64,000 nt of DNA. It comes from Paracoccus lutimaris (GTDB taxonomy: Bacteria > Pseudomonadota > Alphaproteobacteria > Rhodobacterales > Rhodobacteraceae). Below are positions 46,656 to 55,148 of the stretch, piece after piece. Both the position numbers and the translations under genes were made by a program. Position 1 is the stretch's first letter. The number at the start of each line of letters is the position of its first letter. Under the pieces are notes generated by a model, which did not search any database, was not told the origin of the DNA, and was given only the letters and a program-made list of their open reading frames with translations. Where the stretch lies: contig NZ_QPJL01000001.1 of the NCBI RefSeq assembly GCF_003337565.1, positions 186,001-250,000 of the forward strand, in the 5' to 3' direction.

Positions 46656-46739
46656 GTTGCGAAAAAGCCGTGCATTACCCGCATATACTGCCTAGTCTGC
46701 CTGTGAAACAGACTGGCGCAGACCGGAACGGAGGGGGAC

Positions 46740-47375
46740 ATGGCAGGACGGGTAATCACCGTCGCCCAGCAAAAGGGCGGCTCGGGAAAGACTACGGTGG
46801 CGGTAAATCTGGCGGTGGCGCTGCGCGGACGGGGGCAGTCGGTGGCGCTTCTGGACACTGATCCGCAGGGCAGCATGGGGCGCTGGTATCTGGAGCGGCT
46901 GGAACGGCGGGGCGAGGATGAGGCGCTGGAATTCGGCACCTCCTCGGCCTGGGGGGCCAGCTACGAATCCGAAAAGCTGAAAAAGCGCTTCGACTACGTC
47001 ATCATCGACACGCCCCCCAAGATCGACAGCGATCTGCGCCCGGCCTTGCGGGTGGCCGATCTGGTCGTGGTGCCGGTGGCGACAAGCCAGGTGGATCTCT
47101 GGGCGACCGAGGGCGTGCTGGATCTGGCCCGGCGCGAGAAATGCGACACGCTGATCGTCCTGAACCGTACCCGCGCCCATACCCGCCTGACCGGCGAGGT
47201 GGCCCAGGGCGCCGCCGATCTGGGCGCCGAGGTGGCGGATGCGCAGCTGGCGAACCGGGTGGCCTATGCGGAATCGCTGGGGCAGGGGCAGGGCGCGGGC
47301 GAAAGCGCGCGCAATACCACCGCCCGCGCCGAGATCGAGGCGCTTCTCGACGAGGTTCTGGGCCGTCTCGGCTAG
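46740..47375 (+). CDS. Orphan ParA/MinD-family ATPase
   Basis: This 211-residue deviant Walker-type ATPase has the P-loop KGGSGKTT at 12-19, including the signature first lysine, LLDTDPQGSMGRW and VIIDTPPKID. It lacks an N-terminal HTH and no parB or centromere-like repeat is adjacent, so it is not the chromosomal ParA. Orphans of this type position cellular cargo such as cytoplasmic chemoreceptor clusters or carboxysomes. GGAGG lies close upstream of the ATG. Confidence 0.85.
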   Translation: MAGRVITVAQQKGGSGKTTVAVNLAVALRGRGQSVALLDTDPQGSMGRWYLERLERRGEDEALEFGTSSAWGASYESEKLKKRFDYVIIDTPPKIDSDLRPALRVADLVVVPVATSQVDLWATEGVLDLARREKCDTLIVLNRTRAHTRLTGEVAQGAADLGAEVADAQLANRVAYAESLGQGQGAGESARNTTARAEIEALLDEVLGRLG

Positions 47376-47413
47376 GTTTCGCCGATCCTCAGGTTGCAGT
47401 CCGGCCGGCGCGG

Positions 47414-47440
47414 AACCCGCGGCGCTGCAGCGGGTTTTGT
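47414..47440 (+). terminator. Terminator after the ParA gene
   Basis: AACCCGC at 47414-47420 pairs perfectly with GCGGGTT at 47430-47436 around a 9-nt loop, followed by TTGT. It lies about 40 nt past the ParA stop and before the lipoprotein start. The T-run is short. Confidence 0.5.
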
Positions 47441-47472
47441 CCACGATGTTTGCTAACAGGAGATATTCCGCG

Positions 47473-47784
47473 ATGAAATCGTTTATGCCCTTGATCTTGT
47501 CGGCGCCGTTGCTGCTGGCCGCCTGTGCCGATGCGCCGGGCGGCCGCGATGCCGTCCTGGGCGAAGAGGTCACCAATGCCGACGGCACCACCAGCGTCGA
47601 TAGCTGTGGCGCTGCGGGTTATGCCGGTCTGGTCGGTCAGACCAACCCAACGATCAGGGTCGCCGAGGGCACGCCTTATCGCACCTATCGCACCGGCGAT
47701 CCCGTCACCTCGGATTTCTCGCTCAAACGGCTGAACTTCGAATATGACCGGAGCGGCAAGCTGCTGCGTGTGACCTGCGGCTAG
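47473..47784 (+). CDS. Lipoprotein with I78-type peptidase inhibitor domain
   Basis: This 103-residue protein has a lipobox (LLLAAC, Cys near residue 17) and a mature domain matching inhibitor family I78: DSCGAAGYAGLVGQ near the start and RLNFEYDRSGKLLRVTCG at the end. Two Cys residues (DSCG and VTCG) probably form a disulfide. Such proteins inhibit serine proteases such as subtilisin or elastase in the periplasm. AGGAG lies 10 nt upstream of ATG 47473. Protease inhibition is inferred from the family. Confidence 0.85.
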   Translation: MKSFMPLILSAPLLLAACADAPGGRDAVLGEEVTNADGTTSVDSCGAAGYAGLVGQTNPTIRVAEGTPYRTYRTGDPVTSDFSLKRLNFEYDRSGKLLRVTCG

Positions 47785-47787
47785 GCC

Positions 47788-48621
47788 TCAGAACCCCAAC
47801 CGGCGCAGCGGGCCGATCAGACGCCGATACATGATCGGCGGGACGATATCCTGCAAAAGCTCGTTGCGCCGGGTCTCGCGATCCGCCTGGTCAATGCTGC
47901 CCGGGCGCGGCTTGAACAGCGTCGTATGCGAGCGTTTCGTGCCATCCCATGTTGCGGTATAATAATACAGCGCCAGCGACATGCGCGGTTTTCCCTCGGG
48001 GTGATTCACCGGAGTCGGATTGCCATGCCATGTGGTCGAACCGGTGTTGAAGCAAACCATCCGGTTGAACTGGGGGACAAAGCTCTCGACCATCTCGGTC
48101 ATCTCGTGGTTCCAGATCTCGAATGAGCCACCAAAGTCCTTGCTCCAATTTTTGTTTAAATAAATCAGAACGTTAAGACGTCTTTCAAGATTCAATATAG
48201 CGTTGTGATTGAAGTCGGCGTGAATATCCAGATGGCCGCCATTCCCGACGACATGGACACCGCCACCAGCAAAATAGGGATCCGGGATCAGCCCCTTGAT
48301 GCCGGTCAGGTTTTCAAGAAATTGCACGAATGGCCTTGAGTTCAGGACATAAAACAGATTTCTCGTATACGGGGGCAGCCGCTCAGGCACGTAACTGGTC
48401 TTCAGCTTTTCCTGCGGACGGTTAAAGCTGGTTTCAGCCTCGGGCAGCGCCTGCAGTTCCGAAATGACCCGGTCCAGAATCTCTGGCGGCAGAAAATCAT
48501 CAAATCCGCCATAGGGATATGGCTGCTTGTTGCGATAAGATTCTGATGCGCTCTTTCCAACAGCCTTTGCAACCTCGGGATCCAGTTGAAGTGTATCGGG
48601 ATCCATCGCGAGAACGGACAT
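47788..48621 (-). CDS. 2-Oxoglutarate/Fe(II)-dependent oxygenase
   Basis: This 277-residue protein has the facial triad of 2OG oxygenases: His134 and Asp136 (HLDIHADFN) and distal His199 (TTWHGNPTPV), with Arg213 (KPRMSLALYYYT) to bind 2-oxoglutarate. It resembles the prolyl 4-hydroxylase-like branch, which modifies proteins or secondary metabolites. The start at 48621 has GGAGG 5 nt upstream. Several stretches are AT-rich for this genome (for example around 48150-48200), which hints at transfer. It converges on the I78 gene with 3 nt between stops. The substrate is unknown. Confidence 0.85.
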   Translation of the reverse strand: MSVLAMDPDTLQLDPEVAKAVGKSASESYRNKQPYPYGGFDDFLPPEILDRVISELQALPEAETSFNRPQEKLKTSYVPERLPPYTRNLFYVLNSRPFVQFLENLTGIKGLIPDPYFAGGGVHVVGNGGHLDIHADFNHNAILNLERRLNVLIYLNKNWSKDFGGSFEIWNHEMTEMVESFVPQFNRMVCFNTGSTTWHGNPTPVNHPEGKPRMSLALYYYTATWDGTKRSHTTLFKPRPGSIDQADRETRRNELLQDIVPPIMYRRLIGPLRRLGF

Positions 48622-48724
48622 AATAACCTCCAAAATCAGCTGAGCGTCATGCGACAGCGCCAGTTTCGCATAAAAGGAAACCGGCCTCGCCTGTCAGTTT
48701 GGACAGGTCGGATCATCTGGAATA

Positions 48725-50911
48725 TCAGCGCTGTCGCCTGGATCGCTTGTTGCCGCCGCGCTGCCCGGCCCGCCCCGCGCTGGAGCGGCCCGAGGCGTTG
48801 ACGGCCGCCTCGGCGGCCTCGTCGATGGCCGATTGCCGGGCCAGCGGATCGTCAGCCACCGCCAGCTCGACCGCCTCAAGCCGCTTGACCTCGTCGCGCA
48901 GCCTTGCCGCCTCTTCGAATTCCAGATTCTCGGCAGCCTTTCGCATCTGCGCGCGCAAGCCGTCCAGATGCGCGGCAAGGTTCGCGCCGACCATCGGCCG
49001 GTCCAGCTTGGTGGTGATCCGCGCCTGATCGGTATCGCCCTGCCAAAGCCCGGCCAGAACGTCATCGACATTCTTGCGCACGGTCTGCGGGGTGATGCCA
49101 TGAACCTCGTTATAGGCCTGTTGCTTGTCGCGGCGACGCTCGGTCTCGGCCATGGCGCGCTGCATGCTGCCGGTGATCTTGTCAGCATACATGATGACGC
49201 GGCCCTCGGCATTGCGCGCCGCGCGGCCGATGGTCTGGATCAGCGAGGTTTCCGAACGCAGGAAGCCCTCTTTGTCGGCATCCAGAATGGCGACAAGGCC
49301 GCATTCAGGAATATCAAGACCTTCGCGCAACAAGTTGATGCCGACCAGGACGTCGAATGCGCCCAGCCGCAGGTCGCGCAGGATCTCGATCCGCTCGATC
49401 GTGTCGATGTCGGAATGCATGTAGCGCACGCGGATGCCCTGTTCATGCAGGTATTCGGTCAGGTCCTCGGCCATGCGTTTTGTCAGCGTGGTGACCAGGG
49501 TGCGATAGCCGGCGGCGGCGACCTTGCGCACCTCGTCCAGCAGGTCGTCCACCTGCATCTCGACCGGGCGGATCTCGATCTGCGGGTCGATCAGCCCGGT
49601 GGGGCGGATGACCTGTTCGGTAAAGACGCCGCCGCTTTGGTCCATTTCCCATTGCGCGGGCGTGGCACTGACAAAGACCGATTGCGGGCGCATGGCGTCC
49701 CATTCCTCGAATTTCAGCGGCCGGTTGTCCATGCAGCTCGGCAGGCGGAAACCATGCTCGGCCAGCGTCGATTTGCGCCGGAAGTCGCCGCGATACATGC
49801 CGCCGATCTGCGGCACGCTGACATGGGATTCATCCGCGAAAACAATGGCATTGTCCGGGATGAACTCGAAAAGCGTCGGCGGCGGCTCGCCAGGCGCGCG
49901 GCCGGTCAGATAGCGCGAATAGTTCTCGATGCCGTTGCAGACGCCGGTTGCCTCAAGCATTTCCAGGTCGAAATTCGTGCGCTGTTCCAGCCGCTGGGCT
50001 TCCAGCAGCTTGCCCTCGTCGTTGAACTGTTTCAGCCGGGTCTGCAATTCGGCGCGGATGCCCTTGGTGGCCTGCTGCATGGTCGGGCGCGGCGCCACGT
50101 AATGGCTGTTGGCATAGATGCGGATCTGCTTGAAACTGTCGGTCTTGGCCCCGGTCAGAGGGTCGAATTCCGTAATAGATTCAAGCTCGTTTCCGAAGAA
50201 GTCAAAGCGCCAGGCGCGATCCTCGAGGTGGGCGGGCCAGACCTCGACCACATCGCCGCGCACACGGAAGCCGCCGCGCTGGAAGGCGGCGTCAAGGCGG
50301 CGATATTGCTGGGCGACCAGCTCGGCCAGGAATTCGCGCTGATCGTAGAGCTGGCCGACGATCATGTCCTGGGTCATCGCCGAATAGGTCTCGACCGAGC
50401 CGATGCCATAGATGCAGCTGACCGAAGCCACGATGATCACGTCATCGCGTTCCAACAGCGCCCGCGTGGCCGAGTGGCGCATCCGGTCGATGGCCTCGTT
50501 GATCTGGGATTCCTTCTCGATATAGGTGTCAGAGCGCGGCACATAGGCCTCGGGCTGGTAATAGTCGTAGTAGCTGACGAAATACTCTACCGCATTTTCC
50601 GGGAAAAACCCCTTGAATTCGCCGTATAATTGTGCGGCCAGGGTCTTGTTCGGGGCAAGGATGATGGCCGGGCGCTGCGTCTCTTCGATCACCTTGGCCA
50701 TGGTATAGGTCTTGCCGGTGCCGGTGGCGCCCAGAAGCACCTGATCGCGCTCGCCATCCCTGACGCCCTGCGCTAGTTCGGCAATGGCGGTGGGCTGGTC
50801 GCCGGCGGGCTGGAACTCGGAATGCATGACGAAACGCTTGCCGCCCTCAAGCTTGGGGCGGGTCACCTCGGGAAAGCGGGCGACGGGGGCGCCGGTATTG
50901 TTATGGCCCAT
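48725..50911 (-). CDS. uvrB: Excinuclease ABC subunit B
   Basis: UvrB is the damage-verifying helicase-like subunit of nucleotide excision repair. The 728-residue protein has Walker A GATGTGKT at 61-68, the beta-hairpin region [20 protein letters not shown], helicase motifs [10 protein letters not shown] and QTIGRAARN, and a C-terminal UVR motif ([19 protein letters not shown]). The tail beyond the UVR motif is Ala- then Arg-rich and longer than in E. coli. ATG 50911 gives [18 protein letters not shown] lies upstream. I saw no GTTC-N7-GTTC LexA box in its 174-nt upstream gap. Confidence 0.97.
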   Translation of the reverse strand: MGHNNTGAPVARFPEVTRPKLEGGKRFVMHSEFQPAGDQPTAIAELAQGVRDGERDQVLLGATGTGKTYTMAKVIEETQRPAIILAPNKTLAAQLYGEFKGFFPENAVEYFVSYYDYYQPEAYVPRSDTYIEKESQINEAIDRMRHSATRALLERDDVIIVASVSCIYGIGSVETYSAMTQDMIVGQLYDQREFLAELVAQQYRRLDAAFQRGGFRVRGDVVEVWPAHLEDRAWRFDFFGNELESITEFDPLTGAKTDSFKQIRIYANSHYVAPRPTMQQATKGIRAELQTRLKQFNDEGKLLEAQRLEQRTNFDLEMLEATGVCNGIENYSRYLTGRAPGEPPPTLFEFIPDNAIVFADESHVSVPQIGGMYRGDFRRKSTLAEHGFRLPSCMDNRPLKFEEWDAMRPQSVFVSATPAQWEMDQSGGVFTEQVIRPTGLIDPQIEIRPVEMQVDDLLDEVRKVAAAGYRTLVTTLTKRMAEDLTEYLHEQGIRVRYMHSDIDTIERIEILRDLRLGAFDVLVGINLLREGLDIPECGLVAILDADKEGFLRSETSLIQTIGRAARNAEGRVIMYADKITGSMQRAMAETERRRDKQQAYNEVHGITPQTVRKNVDDVLAGLWQGDTDQARITTKLDRPMVGANLAAHLDGLRAQMRKAAENLEFEEAARLRDEVKRLEAVELAVADDPLARQSAIDEAAEAAVNASGRSSAGRAGQRGGNKRSRRQR

Positions 50912-51085
50912 GGTTTCACCTTTGTTCTGGCCCTCAATCTGGCGCTTTCGGGACGTGATGCAAGCCCTTCGCGATGCATTCGCGCCATGGCGGGGGTGAA
51001 AAACGCGCGCTGCGGCAATGCCCCGTCTTGATCCGGGCCGCGCCATCGGGGATAACACGCCAAGCAAGAACAGAGGGTTCCCGCC

Positions 51086-51397
51086 ATGCGAGTCCGCATC
51101 TACAAGCCTGCCCGCAACGCCATGCAATCGGGCATCGCGCGCACCAAGGAATGGGTGCTGGTCTATCCCGCCGCCGATGCGCGCGAGATCGACCCGCTGA
51201 TGGGCTGGACCAGCAGCGACGACACCCAAAGCCAGGTCCGCCTGCGCTTCGAGACCCGCAAGCAGGCCGAGGATTACGCGCGCGAGATGGGACTGGATTT
51301 TGAGGTGACCGAGCCCCATGCCCGCGCCGCCAATATCCGCCCCCGCGGCTATGGCGAGAATTTCGCCACCGACCGTCGGGCGCCCTGGACACATTGA
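51086..51397 (+). CDS. Complex I accessory subunit, NDUFS4 family
   Basis: This 103-residue protein is the bacterial homologue of mitochondrial NDUFS4 (18 kDa, AQDQ subunit). Family features are [47 protein letters not shown] and the C-terminal [18 protein letters not shown]. In Paracoccus such subunits bind the peripheral arm near the N and Q modules. It is a single-gene unit followed by a strong terminator. A GAGGG ribosome-binding site precedes the ATG. With NDUFA12 at 4.5 kb it makes two accessory subunits in one window, away from the nuo operon. Confidence 0.92.
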   Translation: MRVRIYKPARNAMQSGIARTKEWVLVYPAADAREIDPLMGWTSSDDTQSQVRLRFETRKQAEDYAREMGLDFEVTEPHARAANIRPRGYGENFATDRRAPWTH

Positions 51398-51484
51398 TGC
51401 GGCTTGCCCGACCGGGGCGGTTTCGCGTGATCCGCAAGCCTCGTCCGGTTTCCAGCACGGGCCCCGCAAGGTGCCAGATTTCCG

Positions 51485-51516
51485 TGACCGCCCGCCGGGC
51501 GGTCATCTCTTTTTCC
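51485..51516 (+). terminator. Strong intrinsic terminator between NDUFS4 and MYG1 genes
   Basis: TGACCGCC at 51485-51492 pairs with GGCGGTCA at 51498-51505 around a 5-nt loop; the whole 21-nt block is an almost perfect palindrome. TCTCTTTTTCC follows. The T-run ends just 12 nt before the MYG1 start codon, so it also occupies the MYG1 leader. Confidence 0.8.
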
Positions 51517-51527
51517 GGAGACCGCAG

Positions 51528-52463
51528 ATGGCCATCGACTTTCTGATCACCCATTCCGGCGGTTTCCATGCCGATGAGCTGCTGTCCTCGGTCGTCCTGA
51601 CGCGCCTTTACCCAAAGGCCCGCCTGATCCGCACGCGCGACGCGGATTGGCTTACCCCCGCCGCCGATCGGGTGATCTATGACGTTGGCCGCGACTACGA
51701 TGCCGGCCGCCAGATTTTCGACCACCATCAGAAGGACGCGCCGCTGCGTCCGGACGGCCAGCCCTACAGCTCGTTCGGCCTGGTCTGGCATCATTTCGGC
51801 CGCGACTATCTGTCCGCGCTGGATGTGCCCAAGCCCGATGTCGAAGGCATCCACGCCGCGTTCGACAGCGATTTCGTGCTGCCGGTGGATCTGATGGACA
51901 ATGGTGCGCTGAACCCGGCGGCGGCCGGTCCGTTGCTGGCCGACCTGACCCTGCCGATGCTGCTTGAAAGCCTGAAGCCGGTCTTCGATGACCGCGCCCC
52001 CGATGCCGATGATCGCGCCTTCGGGCTTGCGCTGTCGGTCGCCCGCGCCTTCGTCGAGGCCGCGATTGCCCACAAGGCCGCAAAGCGTCGGGCCGAAGGC
52101 ATGGTTCTGGCGGCAATCGCAGCCGCGGGCGAAGGCCGGATCCTTGAGCTGCCGATGGGTATGCCCTTCCGTTCGGCGGTGGTCAAAGCCGGGGCCGACC
52201 AGCTGCTTTTCGTCATCCACCCGCGCGACACCGACTGGACCCTGACCGGCATCCGCCGTGACGAGGACGGCTTTGCCCTGCGCGCCGATCTGCCGGAGGC
52301 CTGGGCAGGCCTGACCGATGCAGCCCTGGAAGAGGCGTCGGGTGTCAGGGGGGCAAGGTTCTGCCACAATGGACGGTTCATCGCCGTCGCCGACAGCCGC
52401 GAGGCGATCTTGCGCATGGCCGAGCTGGCGGTTGCAAGCGCCGAAAACCTTCAGGCCGCGTAA
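51528..52463 (+). CDS. MYG1/UPF0160 family metal-dependent hydrolase
   Basis: This 311-residue protein is related to DHH-type phosphoesterases. THSGGFHADELLSSVVL near the N-terminus and FDHHQKDAPLR near residue 65 supply the metal-binding Asp and His residues, and DSDFVLPVDLMDNG is typical of the family. Eukaryotic MYG1 is a 3'-5' RNA exonuclease acting in nucleus and mitochondria; the bacterial role is not established. The start at 51528 is set by homology and by GGAGA upstream. It is preceded immediately by a terminator. Confidence 0.88.
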   Translation: MAIDFLITHSGGFHADELLSSVVLTRLYPKARLIRTRDADWLTPAADRVIYDVGRDYDAGRQIFDHHQKDAPLRPDGQPYSSFGLVWHHFGRDYLSALDVPKPDVEGIHAAFDSDFVLPVDLMDNGALNPAAAGPLLADLTLPMLLESLKPVFDDRAPDADDRAFGLALSVARAFVEAAIAHKAAKRRAEGMVLAAIAAAGEGRILELPMGMPFRSAVVKAGADQLLFVIHPRDTDWTLTGIRRDEDGFALRADLPEAWAGLTDAALEEASGVRGARFCHNGRFIAVADSREAILRMAELAVASAENLQAA

Positions 52464-52494
52464 CGGGCGCTCTGGCGGCCCGATCGCGCGTCAT

Positions 52495-52516
52495 GATCGG
52501 GGCTCCGGCCCCGATC
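52495..52516. terminator. Hairpin between convergent MYG1 and bestrophin-like genes
   Basis: GATCGGGGC at 52495-52503 pairs perfectly with GCCCCGATC at 52508-52516 around a TCCG tetraloop. It sits in the 87-nt gap between two convergent stops and can fold in either transcript. T-runs are poor on both sides, so it may stop transcription weakly or protect 3' ends. Confidence 0.5.
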
Positions 52517-52550
52517 GGTTGCGGCGATGCGGGACGGGGTGGTCGCCGCG

Positions 52551-53360
52551 CTATTCGACATCGGGCGGCAGGGGGATCCCCGCGCTTTCCATCGACCATT
52601 CATAGACCCGGGTATCGGTCCGGAACGCCCAGATCCGGGCCGAGCCGATATCGATGATCTCGGTCACCACCACGCACCACAATATCGAAAGCAGGATGCC
52701 CGGCCAACGTCCCTTGCGCTGGGTCAGGCCAAACTGATAGCCGACCGCCGCCGCGCCCAGCACGCTCATCAGCAACAGCAGTCCGATCACCTGCAGCGGC
52801 ATCCGGTATTCCATCGCCAGCCGCATCGCGGTCGAGGAATCGAAGGCGTTGTTGACGGCATTCATCATCGAACTGGTCGCCGGCGTCTGGCTTTCCTGAA
52901 CGCGCCGCGTGACATCCGCCCAGATCTTGTTCTGCAGCGCATTCGTCTGGGCGTTGATATCCTGGATTTCGCCGGTGAGCCGGGTCGCCCGCACATAGCG
53001 ATAGCGCAGTTGCAGATATTGCCCCAGATCGGCCGCGATGCTTTCAGCCTGATCGCCCCCCACCGCACCGGCCTGCATCATCGCGGTGCCGATGGCGTTG
53101 ACCTCTTCCAGGGTCGCACCCATCCGCATTTCATAGCGCGAGGTCGCAGCCGAGAGATTGAGCGCCAGCACGAAGGCCATCAGACCCAGCAGGCTGCCAA
53201 CGACCAGATTGGCCCCCTCATCGGCGCGGTCGCCGATCACCTTGCGCCGGTGCTGACCCACGCGCCGCCCCAATGCGATTGCAAACAGCAGGCACGCAAG
53301 ATACGTGACAAAGAACAGCGTCTGGCTGGTCTGCAAAATCTCGTAAAGATACTCGATCAT
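52551..53360 (-). CDS. Bestrophin-like (DUF4239) membrane protein
   Basis: This 269-residue protein has four hydrophobic segments: two near the N-terminus (QTLFFVTYLACLLFAIALG and VVGSLLGLMAFVLALNL) and two near the C-terminus (VIGLLLLMSVLGAAAVGYQFG and ILLSILWCVVVTEIIDIG). A helical cytosolic stretch lies between them. This is the DUF4239 layout, distantly related to bestrophin channels. Function is unproven; some members may conduct anions. It is transcribed alone on the minus strand. Confidence 0.8.
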   Translation of the reverse strand: MIEYLYEILQTSQTLFFVTYLACLLFAIALGRRVGQHRRKVIGDRADEGANLVVGSLLGLMAFVLALNLSAATSRYEMRMGATLEEVNAIGTAMMQAGAVGGDQAESIAADLGQYLQLRYRYVRATRLTGEIQDINAQTNALQNKIWADVTRRVQESQTPATSSMMNAVNNAFDSSTAMRLAMEYRMPLQVIGLLLLMSVLGAAAVGYQFGLTQRKGRWPGILLSILWCVVVTEIIDIGSARIWAFRTDTRVYEWSMESAGIPLPPDVE

Positions 53361-53489
53361 TTGACTTGATCCACAAGGCGTGAATGCGTGCGGGATGCGC
53401 GCAACTGGAATATCCGCAGATTATTCCGCCCGTGCAAAACAGCAATGGCGACGTGGCCGGCCGTACTGCGACATTCGCGCCGCGGCAAA

Positions 53490-53522
53490 GAAAAAGCCCC
53501 GCCGGTTCTGTACCGGCGGGGC
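53490..53522 (-). terminator. Rho-independent terminator after the Bax inhibitor-1 gene
   Basis: GCCCCGCCGGT at 53496-53506 pairs perfectly with ACCGGCGGGGC at 53512-53522 around a 5-nt loop. On the minus strand the 11-bp stem is followed by TTTTTC. It lies about 28 nt past the stop of the gene at 53551. Confidence 0.88.
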
Positions 53523-53550
53523 CAAATCGAAGCGCGGATCGCTTTGCGCG

Positions 53551-54321
53551 TTATTCCCTGTTCCCCATGAACTGCAGCAGGAACATGAACAGGTTCAGGA
53601 AGTCGAGGTAAAGCTGCAGCGCGCCCATGATCGCGGCCTTGCCAAGGAAGTCGCGGTCGGAATTGGCCAGTTGCAGATAGGTGTTCTTGATGTTTTGCGT
53701 GTCAAAGGCGGTCAGGCCGGCAAAGATCAGCACACCAATCGCCGAGATGGCGAATTGCATGGCGCCGGATTTCAGGAAGATGTTCACGATCGAGGCGACG
53801 ATCAGGCCGATCAGGCCCATCATCAGGAAGGTGCCCATCCCCGACAGGTCACGCTTGGTCGTGTAGCCGTAAAGCGACAGACCGGCAAAGGCGATGGCCG
53901 TGACCAGGAAGGTCTGGATGATCGAGAACGAGGTATAGGACACGAAGATCCAGCTGATCGAAACGCCCATCACCGCCGCGAAGGCATAGAACAGCGTCGT
54001 CGCGGCCTGCACCGACAGGCGGTTCAGCGCGGCGCCAAAGGCAAAGACCATGACCAGCGGCGCGAACATCACCACCCATTTCAGCGGCGACAGATACAGG
54101 CTGGCGCCGATCTCGGTCAGGTATTTGCCGTTCCCCAGCGCGTATTGGGTCGGGACCTCCGACAGGGTCAGGCCCGACATGCCCCAGGCGGCGCCGGCGG
54201 TGACCAGCATGCCCACAGCCATCAGGCCGTAAACCTTGTTCATATAGGCGCGCAGGCCCTCGTCCACGGCAGCCGAGCGCGTCGCGGTCCCGGCCGTGCG
54301 GATCGTATTGTAATCTTGCAT
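53551..54321 (-). CDS. Bax inhibitor-1/YccA family membrane protein
   Basis: This 256-residue protein has about seven transmembrane helices. It matches the BI-1/YccA family (GLMAVGMLVTAGAAWGMSG, ALQLYLDFLNLFMFLLQFMGNRE at the C-terminus). Members are pH-sensitive Ca2+ leak channels or modulators of the FtsH protease. Two aspartates expected in the pore region can be placed in FDTQNI and LYLDFLNLF. ATG 54321 has GGGGAG upstream; the open frame upstream has no homology. A strong terminator follows. Confidence 0.9.
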   Translation of the reverse strand: MQDYNTIRTAGTATRSAAVDEGLRAYMNKVYGLMAVGMLVTAGAAWGMSGLTLSEVPTQYALGNGKYLTEIGASLYLSPLKWVVMFAPLVMVFAFGAALNRLSVQAATTLFYAFAAVMGVSISWIFVSYTSFSIIQTFLVTAIAFAGLSLYGYTTKRDLSGMGTFLMMGLIGLIVASIVNIFLKSGAMQFAISAIGVLIFAGLTAFDTQNIKNTYLQLANSDRDFLGKAAIMGALQLYLDFLNLFMFLLQFMGNRE

Positions 54322-54706
54322 GGGTACTCCCCGGTCAGAATTCGCGGTGCGGCCCGAACGGCCCACCATCCACGCAGATATTGGCAGAGACGGCGGCATT
54401 TTCAATGCGATCTGGTCGGGTTTCCGCCCCTTTGGGGCGAAAATCGGCCCCTGTTCGCGATCTGGCGGCGATCGGCGGGCTCCGGAATCCCGAACTCTGC
54501 GGGTCGGCATGACAGAATCGCTGCAAAACAGCGGCTTCCCTCGATTCACGTCAAAGTTGCGTTTGGGCGCTCCAGAGCGGCGCAAAGTCAGGTTCTCGTC
54601 CGCGACACCCGCCATACTATTGTCTTTTTCGTCAGGTCGTCACGATCAAGCTCGAAAATTGCGCCAATCTGATGTAGCACCACTTTAAATTGAGTGAGGT
54701 GTTACC
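54322..54706. other. 385-nt divergent gap with a nested hairpin
   Basis: This is the shared upstream region of the Bax inhibitor-1 gene (minus) and the XRE regulator (plus). I found no gene. It holds a nested inverted repeat: outer TTGCG (54557-54561) with CGCAA (54581-54585) and inner CGCTC (54568-54572) with GAGCG (54575-54579). A smaller CGCTG/CAGCG repeat lies near 54519. The 100 nt before the XRE start is AT-richer. Promoters or an autoregulatory XRE operator are likely but not resolved. Confidence 0.45.
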
Positions 54707-55066
54707 ATGAAACATAACGTCGATGTTCATGTCGGTAAGCGTATTCGTCATCGCCGCTGGATGATCGGAATGACCCAGCAGCAGCTTGCCGAAAAAGTTG
54801 GAATCAAGTTTCAGCAGATCCAGAAATACGAGACCGGAATGAACCGCGTCTCGGCTTCGCGCCTTTGGGATATTGCCCAGGCGGTCGAGGTGCCGGTCAG
54901 CTTCTTCTTTGAAGGGCTGGACGACGGACATCTGCATGATGCGGTCGAGGGCGATATTCTGGCCGACAAAGAGGCGCTGCAATTGGTGCGTGCCTATTAC
55001 GCCATGCCCGAGGCGCAGCGCCGTCAGATCTTCGAACTGGCACGGGTTCTGTCGGACGCCGCCTGA
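54707..55066 (+). CDS. XRE-family transcriptional regulator
   Basis: This 119-residue protein has an N-terminal Cro/C1-type helix-turn-helix (GKRIRHRRWMIGMTQQQLAE, then VGIKFQQIQKYETGMNRVSA) at about residues 9-64. The C-terminal half is helical (ADKEALQLVRAYYAMPEAQRRQIFELARVL). It resembles the PhrR/PraR-like regulators widespread in alphaproteobacteria, which control stress, surface and quorum-sensing traits. GAGGTG lies upstream of the ATG. It is transcribed alone or with hisN, separated by a hairpin. Targets cannot be deduced. Confidence 0.87.
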   Translation: MKHNVDVHVGKRIRHRRWMIGMTQQQLAEKVGIKFQQIQKYETGMNRVSASRLWDIAQAVEVPVSFFFEGLDDGHLHDAVEGDILADKEALQLVRAYYAMPEAQRRQIFELARVLSDAA

Positions 55067-55076
55067 AGCACGCGCT

Positions 55077-55105
55077 GCGGCTGAAAGCCTTTCGCTTTCA
55101 CCCGC
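55077..55105 (+). other. Hairpin between the XRE gene and hisN
   Basis: TGAAAGC at 55082-55088 pairs perfectly with GCTTTCA at 55094-55100 around a CTTTC loop. The stem continues after one mismatch with GCGG (55077-55080) and CCGC (55102-55105). No T-run follows. It could be a weak terminator or a 3'-end stabiliser of the XRE transcript. Confidence 0.5.
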
Positions 55106-55148
55106 ATGCGGCTAAACCTGCCCCAGAAATTTGACAGCGGGGCAGGGC

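Noticed and set aside
50912..51085. LexA-controlled SOS promoter for uvrB
   Set aside because: I looked for the alphaproteobacterial GTTC-N7-GTTC box and found none in the gap. Only a GAAC-N5-GTTC repeat lies near the opposite gene's start.
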